A DNA stretch of 7,905 bases, from contig CBFDBC010000180.1 of assembly GCA_965602945.1 (NCBI GenBank), positions 1 through 7,905 on the forward strand, given 5' to 3'. The stretch is from JAUXEH01 sp965602945. GTDB lineage: Bacteria > Acidobacteriota > Aminicenantia > Aminicenantales > Aminicenantaceae. Position numbers and translations under genes: made by a program. Positions 6,138 to 7,905 of this stretch are shown piece by piece. How positions within the stretch are numbered: the stretch's first letter is position 1; every line of letters begins with the position of its first letter. The notes beneath the pieces were generated by a model. The model was not told where the DNA came from. It did not search any database and was given only the letters and a program-made list of their open reading frames with translations.

Positions 6138-6977
6138 ATGCGGATCCTTGAGTCGAAGGCCCAAGCCCGGGACCATGTACGTGAGGTTAAGTCCAGGGGC
6201 TCGAGCGTGGGATTCGTGCCCACGATGGGTTTCCTGCATGAAGGCCACCTCAGCCTGGTAAGGGCCTCTGTGAGGAACATGGACTACACAGTGGCCAGTA
6301 TCTTCGTCAATCCGGCCCAGTTCGCGCCCCACGAAGATTTCGCAGACTATCCCCGGGACAGGGAGCGGGACCTGGGGCTCCTGCGCGCGGATGGAGTGGA
6401 TGCGGTCTTCATGCCCCCGCCGGGATCCCTGTATCCGGAAGGCTACCGGACCTATGTTGAGGTTCATGACCTGCAGGACAGGTTGTGCGGGAAGAGCCGG
6501 CCCATCTTTTTCAGGGGCGTCTGCACCATCGTCCTCAAGCTGTTCCACATCTTGGAGCCGGATGTGGCCTTCTTCGGACAGAAAGATGCTCAGCAGTCCG
6601 TCATCATCCGCAGGATGGTGAGAGACCTCGATCTGAATGTCAGGATCGAGGTGTGTCCCATCGTCCGGGACGCTGACGGCCTGGCCCTCAGCTCTCGGAA
6701 TGCGTACCTCGATGAGACCCAGAGAAAAGCGGCCCTATGTCTTCACAGGAGCCTGGAGCTGGCTCGCGCCAGGATCGTCGGCGGCGAGCGTAACGCGGCC
6801 CGGCTTATCCACGCTATCAGGGAGGAGATCCAGGCCGAATCCCTGGCAAAGATCGACTACGTGGCGATTGTGGACCCCGAGGAACTGCTCCCAAGAGAAA
6901 CCGTGCGGCAGGGAGACCTCATCGCCCTCGCGGTATTTGTCGGTGATGTACGGCTCATCGACAACCTGATCGTCTGA
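6138..6977 (+). CDS. panC: Pantothenate synthetase (pantoate--beta-alanine ligase)
   Basis: PanC joins pantoate and beta-alanine through a pantoyl-adenylate, releasing AMP and PPi. The 279 residues fit the family (E. coli about 283). Motifs in order: PTMGFLHEGH (28-37) with the HIGH-like HEGH, VNPAQF (58-63), FFRGV (124-128), GQKDAQQ (147-153) and the KMSKS-equivalent LSSRN (184-188). One deviation: the usual RPGHFRGV reads RPIFFRGV (121-128), so the Gly-His pair is Ile-Phe. Other substrate and ATP motifs are intact. The start is ATG 6138, five bases after panB stops, with only a weak GAGAG before it; coupling to panB translation is likely. An overlapping in-frame TTG at 6129 is less likely. 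The TGA stop (6975-6977) lies inside the left terminal repeat of the structured repeat. Confidence 0.97.
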   Translation: MRILESKAQARDHVREVKSRGSSVGFVPTMGFLHEGHLSLVRASVRNMDYTVASIFVNPAQFAPHEDFADYPRDRERDLGLLRADGVDAVFMPPPGSLYPEGYRTYVEVHDLQDRLCGKSRPIFFRGVCTIVLKLFHILEPDVAFFGQKDAQQSVIIRRMVRDLDLNVRIEVCPIVRDADGLALSSRNAYLDETQRKAALCLHRSLELARARIVGGERNAARLIHAIREEIQAESLAKIDYVAIVDPEELLPRETVRQGDLIALAVFVGDVRLIDNLIV

Positions 6978-7169
6978 ATTATTCATAAGAATTGCCGATC
7001 CATTCCTTAATGCAAAGGAATGATTTTATTATAATATCGACAATTCTTACCCTTCGGGCGCGCCGATCTCAGCACATCGACTTCGTCGTGGCCCAATCGC
7101 TGTAGTTCACTACAGCTCATACGCCACTTCCTTGTCGCTGCACCAATCTCGACCCGTGAATAATCCAGG
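6974..7169 (+). repeat. Structured ~190-bp intergenic repeat, copy 2
   Basis: Same architecture and orientation as 2269-2459. The ends are CTGAATTATTCA (6974-6985) and TGAATAATCCAG (7157-7168). The 5' stem is TAAGAATTG (6986-6994) with CAATTCTTA (7041-7049), extended after one mismatch by CGAT/ATCG; its sequence is unrelated to the same stem in copy 1. It encloses an extra hairpin CATTCCTT (7001-7008)/AAGGAATG (7015-7022), followed by an AT-rich run that could act as a weak terminator. The conserved TTACCC block is at 7047-7071, CGACTTCGTCG at 7078-7088, and GTGG (7088-7091) pairs with CCAC (7124-7127). The central hairpin is GCTGTAG (7099-7105), loop TTCA, CTACAGC (7110-7116). The left end overlaps the panC stop codon. 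Confidence 0.85.
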
Positions 7170-7170
7170 A

Positions 7171-7190
7171 TTCTGAATTATTTATAAAAA
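7171..7190 (+). repeat. Start-only remnant of the structured repeat
   Basis: Right after copy 2 the left-end sequence recurs as CTGAATTATTTATAA (7173-7187), then similarity ends. It either begins a lost tandem copy or forms a 3' hairpin with the end of copy 2, because AATAATCCAG can pair with CTGAATTATT. Confidence 0.5.
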
Positions 7191-7423
7191 ACAGCGCTCT
7201 ATCCCCAACTTCTCAATTCTTCTCTGAAAAACTCTTGGACAATCACCGCCTGATTTACCAGTATGAACTTATTTTTGGAGTGAATTAGTGAGATTATTGA
7301 CACAGAGCCGGCATTTGAGGGGTCGTTTTGATCTTTATGCAATCTGAGTTCATATCTGCACCAGCGTCTCTCACATAATAGCTTGATAGGTAGCCTTAAC
7401 AAGGATTACAATAAGAGCACAAA
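7191..7423. other. AT-rich intergenic region without a gene
   Basis: Visibly richer in A and T than the DNA to the left. The only open frame of note (minus strand, 7199-7402, 67 codons) has no recognisable domain and no convincing start. A promoter is seen at the right edge. Confidence 0.6.
7383..7412 (+). promoter_or_regulatory. Promoter of the antiporter gene
   Basis: TTGATA (7383-7388), 18 bases, TACAAT (7407-7412). Transcription would start near 7419, about five bases before the ATG at 7424, again a near-leaderless arrangement; AAGGA at 7401-7405 is too far upstream to serve as a ribosome binding site. Confidence 0.5.
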
Positions 7424-7905
7424 ATGGAACACTTTGTGGTCTTTCAATGGCCTCAGCACTTCAACATTTTGGTATATTCCGGACTGCTGTTTTTATTGAG
7501 TCAGGCAGCAGGTAGGATAGCGGTTTGGCTGGGTGCGCCTCGGCTCATCGGGTATTTGATATCCGGTGTTCTTTTTGGGCCCTCCGTTCTTAAGTTGTTT
7601 TCTAAAGCTCTGATTCACGGTCAACTGGGTTTAATTACGGATATCGCCTTAGCCATTATCGCCTTTTCCATTGGCGGTGCACTGCAGCTGGAACCATTAA
7701 AAAGTATGAAAAAAAGCGTCGTTTGGATCACCATCCTGCAGGCTTTCGGGGCATTTATCGTTGTATTTCTCCTTGTCATCACCTTCCTGCCCTTACTGAT
7801 CCCTTTATCTGATGTGACGGGATTTCAAAAAACATATTTACCTTTTGCTTTGGTGATGGGAGCCATCTCGGTTGCGACCGCTCCTGCCGCCATTTTAAGT
7901 TTGGT
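7424..7905 (+). CDS. Cation/proton antiporter, N-terminal part (CPA2/Kef-NapA-like; cut by window end)
   Basis: 160 codons are visible from ATG 7424. The protein is strongly hydrophobic, with about five likely membrane segments. Family signs are LGAPRLIGYLISGVLFGPS (about 40-58), the usual end of the first and start of the second segment in Na+/H+ exchangers, then IALAIIAFSIGGALQLEPL, and GAISVATAPAAILSLV at the edge, matching the GA.S.ATAPA block of CPA-type antiporters. Such proteins exchange Na+ or K+ for H+ across the inner membrane and serve pH and salt balance. The ion-binding aspartate region and any C-terminal domain lie outside, so ion specificity cannot be judged. There is no Shine-Dalgarno at usual spacing. 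Codons are more AT-rich than in the pan genes, suggesting a separate origin or simply a different expression class. Confidence 0.88.
   Translation, partial: MEHFVVFQWPQHFNILVYSGLLFLLSQAAGRIAVWLGAPRLIGYLISGVLFGPSVLKLFSKALIHGQLGLITDIALAIIAFSIGGALQLEPLKSMKKSVVWITILQAFGAFIVVFLLVITFLPLLIPLSDVTGFQKTYLPFALVMGAISVATAPAAILSL

Noticed and set aside
7199..7402. Small minus-strand frame of 67 codons before the antiporter
   Set aside because: No recognisable domain, no clear start signal, and it covers the likely antiporter promoter.

Overview
The window looks like a chromosomal piece of a GC-rich anaerobic bacterium, most likely a Desulfobacterota/deltaproteobacterial lineage. This rests on a tungsten/molybdenum aldehyde:ferredoxin oxidoreductase (AOR)-family gene, a deoxynucleoside-kinase-like gene in front of panB-panC, and overall gene style. 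The taxonomic call is an inference; there is no marker gene.

Left part (1-2260, + strand): the 3' part of an AOR-family oxidoreductase gene, a small MoaD/ThiS-like beta-grasp protein ending in Gly-Gly, and a nucleoside phosphorylase of the PpnP (YaiE/DUF1255) family. They form a plausible operon. The AOR has unusual cysteine spacing and lacks one of the two usual pterin-binding aspartates. Middle (2492-4087, - strand): a complete aldehyde dehydrogenase of the alpha-ketoglutaric-semialdehyde type, convergent with ppnP and divergent from a small PspC-domain membrane protein (4228-4467). Then comes a three-gene + strand operon (4540-6977): a P-loop deoxynucleoside-kinase-like protein, panB and panC. 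It has a good sigma70-type promoter, an 18-bp near-perfect palindrome next to the -35 box, and almost no 5' leader. PanB and PanC catalyse two steps of pantothenate (vitamin B5/CoA) synthesis. Right end (7170-7905): visibly more AT-rich DNA, about 250 bp without a gene, then the start of a CPA-type cation/proton antiporter that runs off the window.

The most notable feature is a non-coding repeat of about 190 bp, present in two near-full copies (2269-2459 and 6974-7169) plus two truncated pieces (2461-2512 and about 7171-7190). The copies differ in sequence, but several stems are preserved by paired substitutions, and the 5' stem is rebuilt from different bases. This points to a selected fold rather than simple duplication. 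I do not recognise the family. Both near-full copies lie directly behind + strand genes in the same orientation, one starting inside the panC stop codon. A truncated copy supplies the stop codon and last residues of the aldehyde dehydrogenase.
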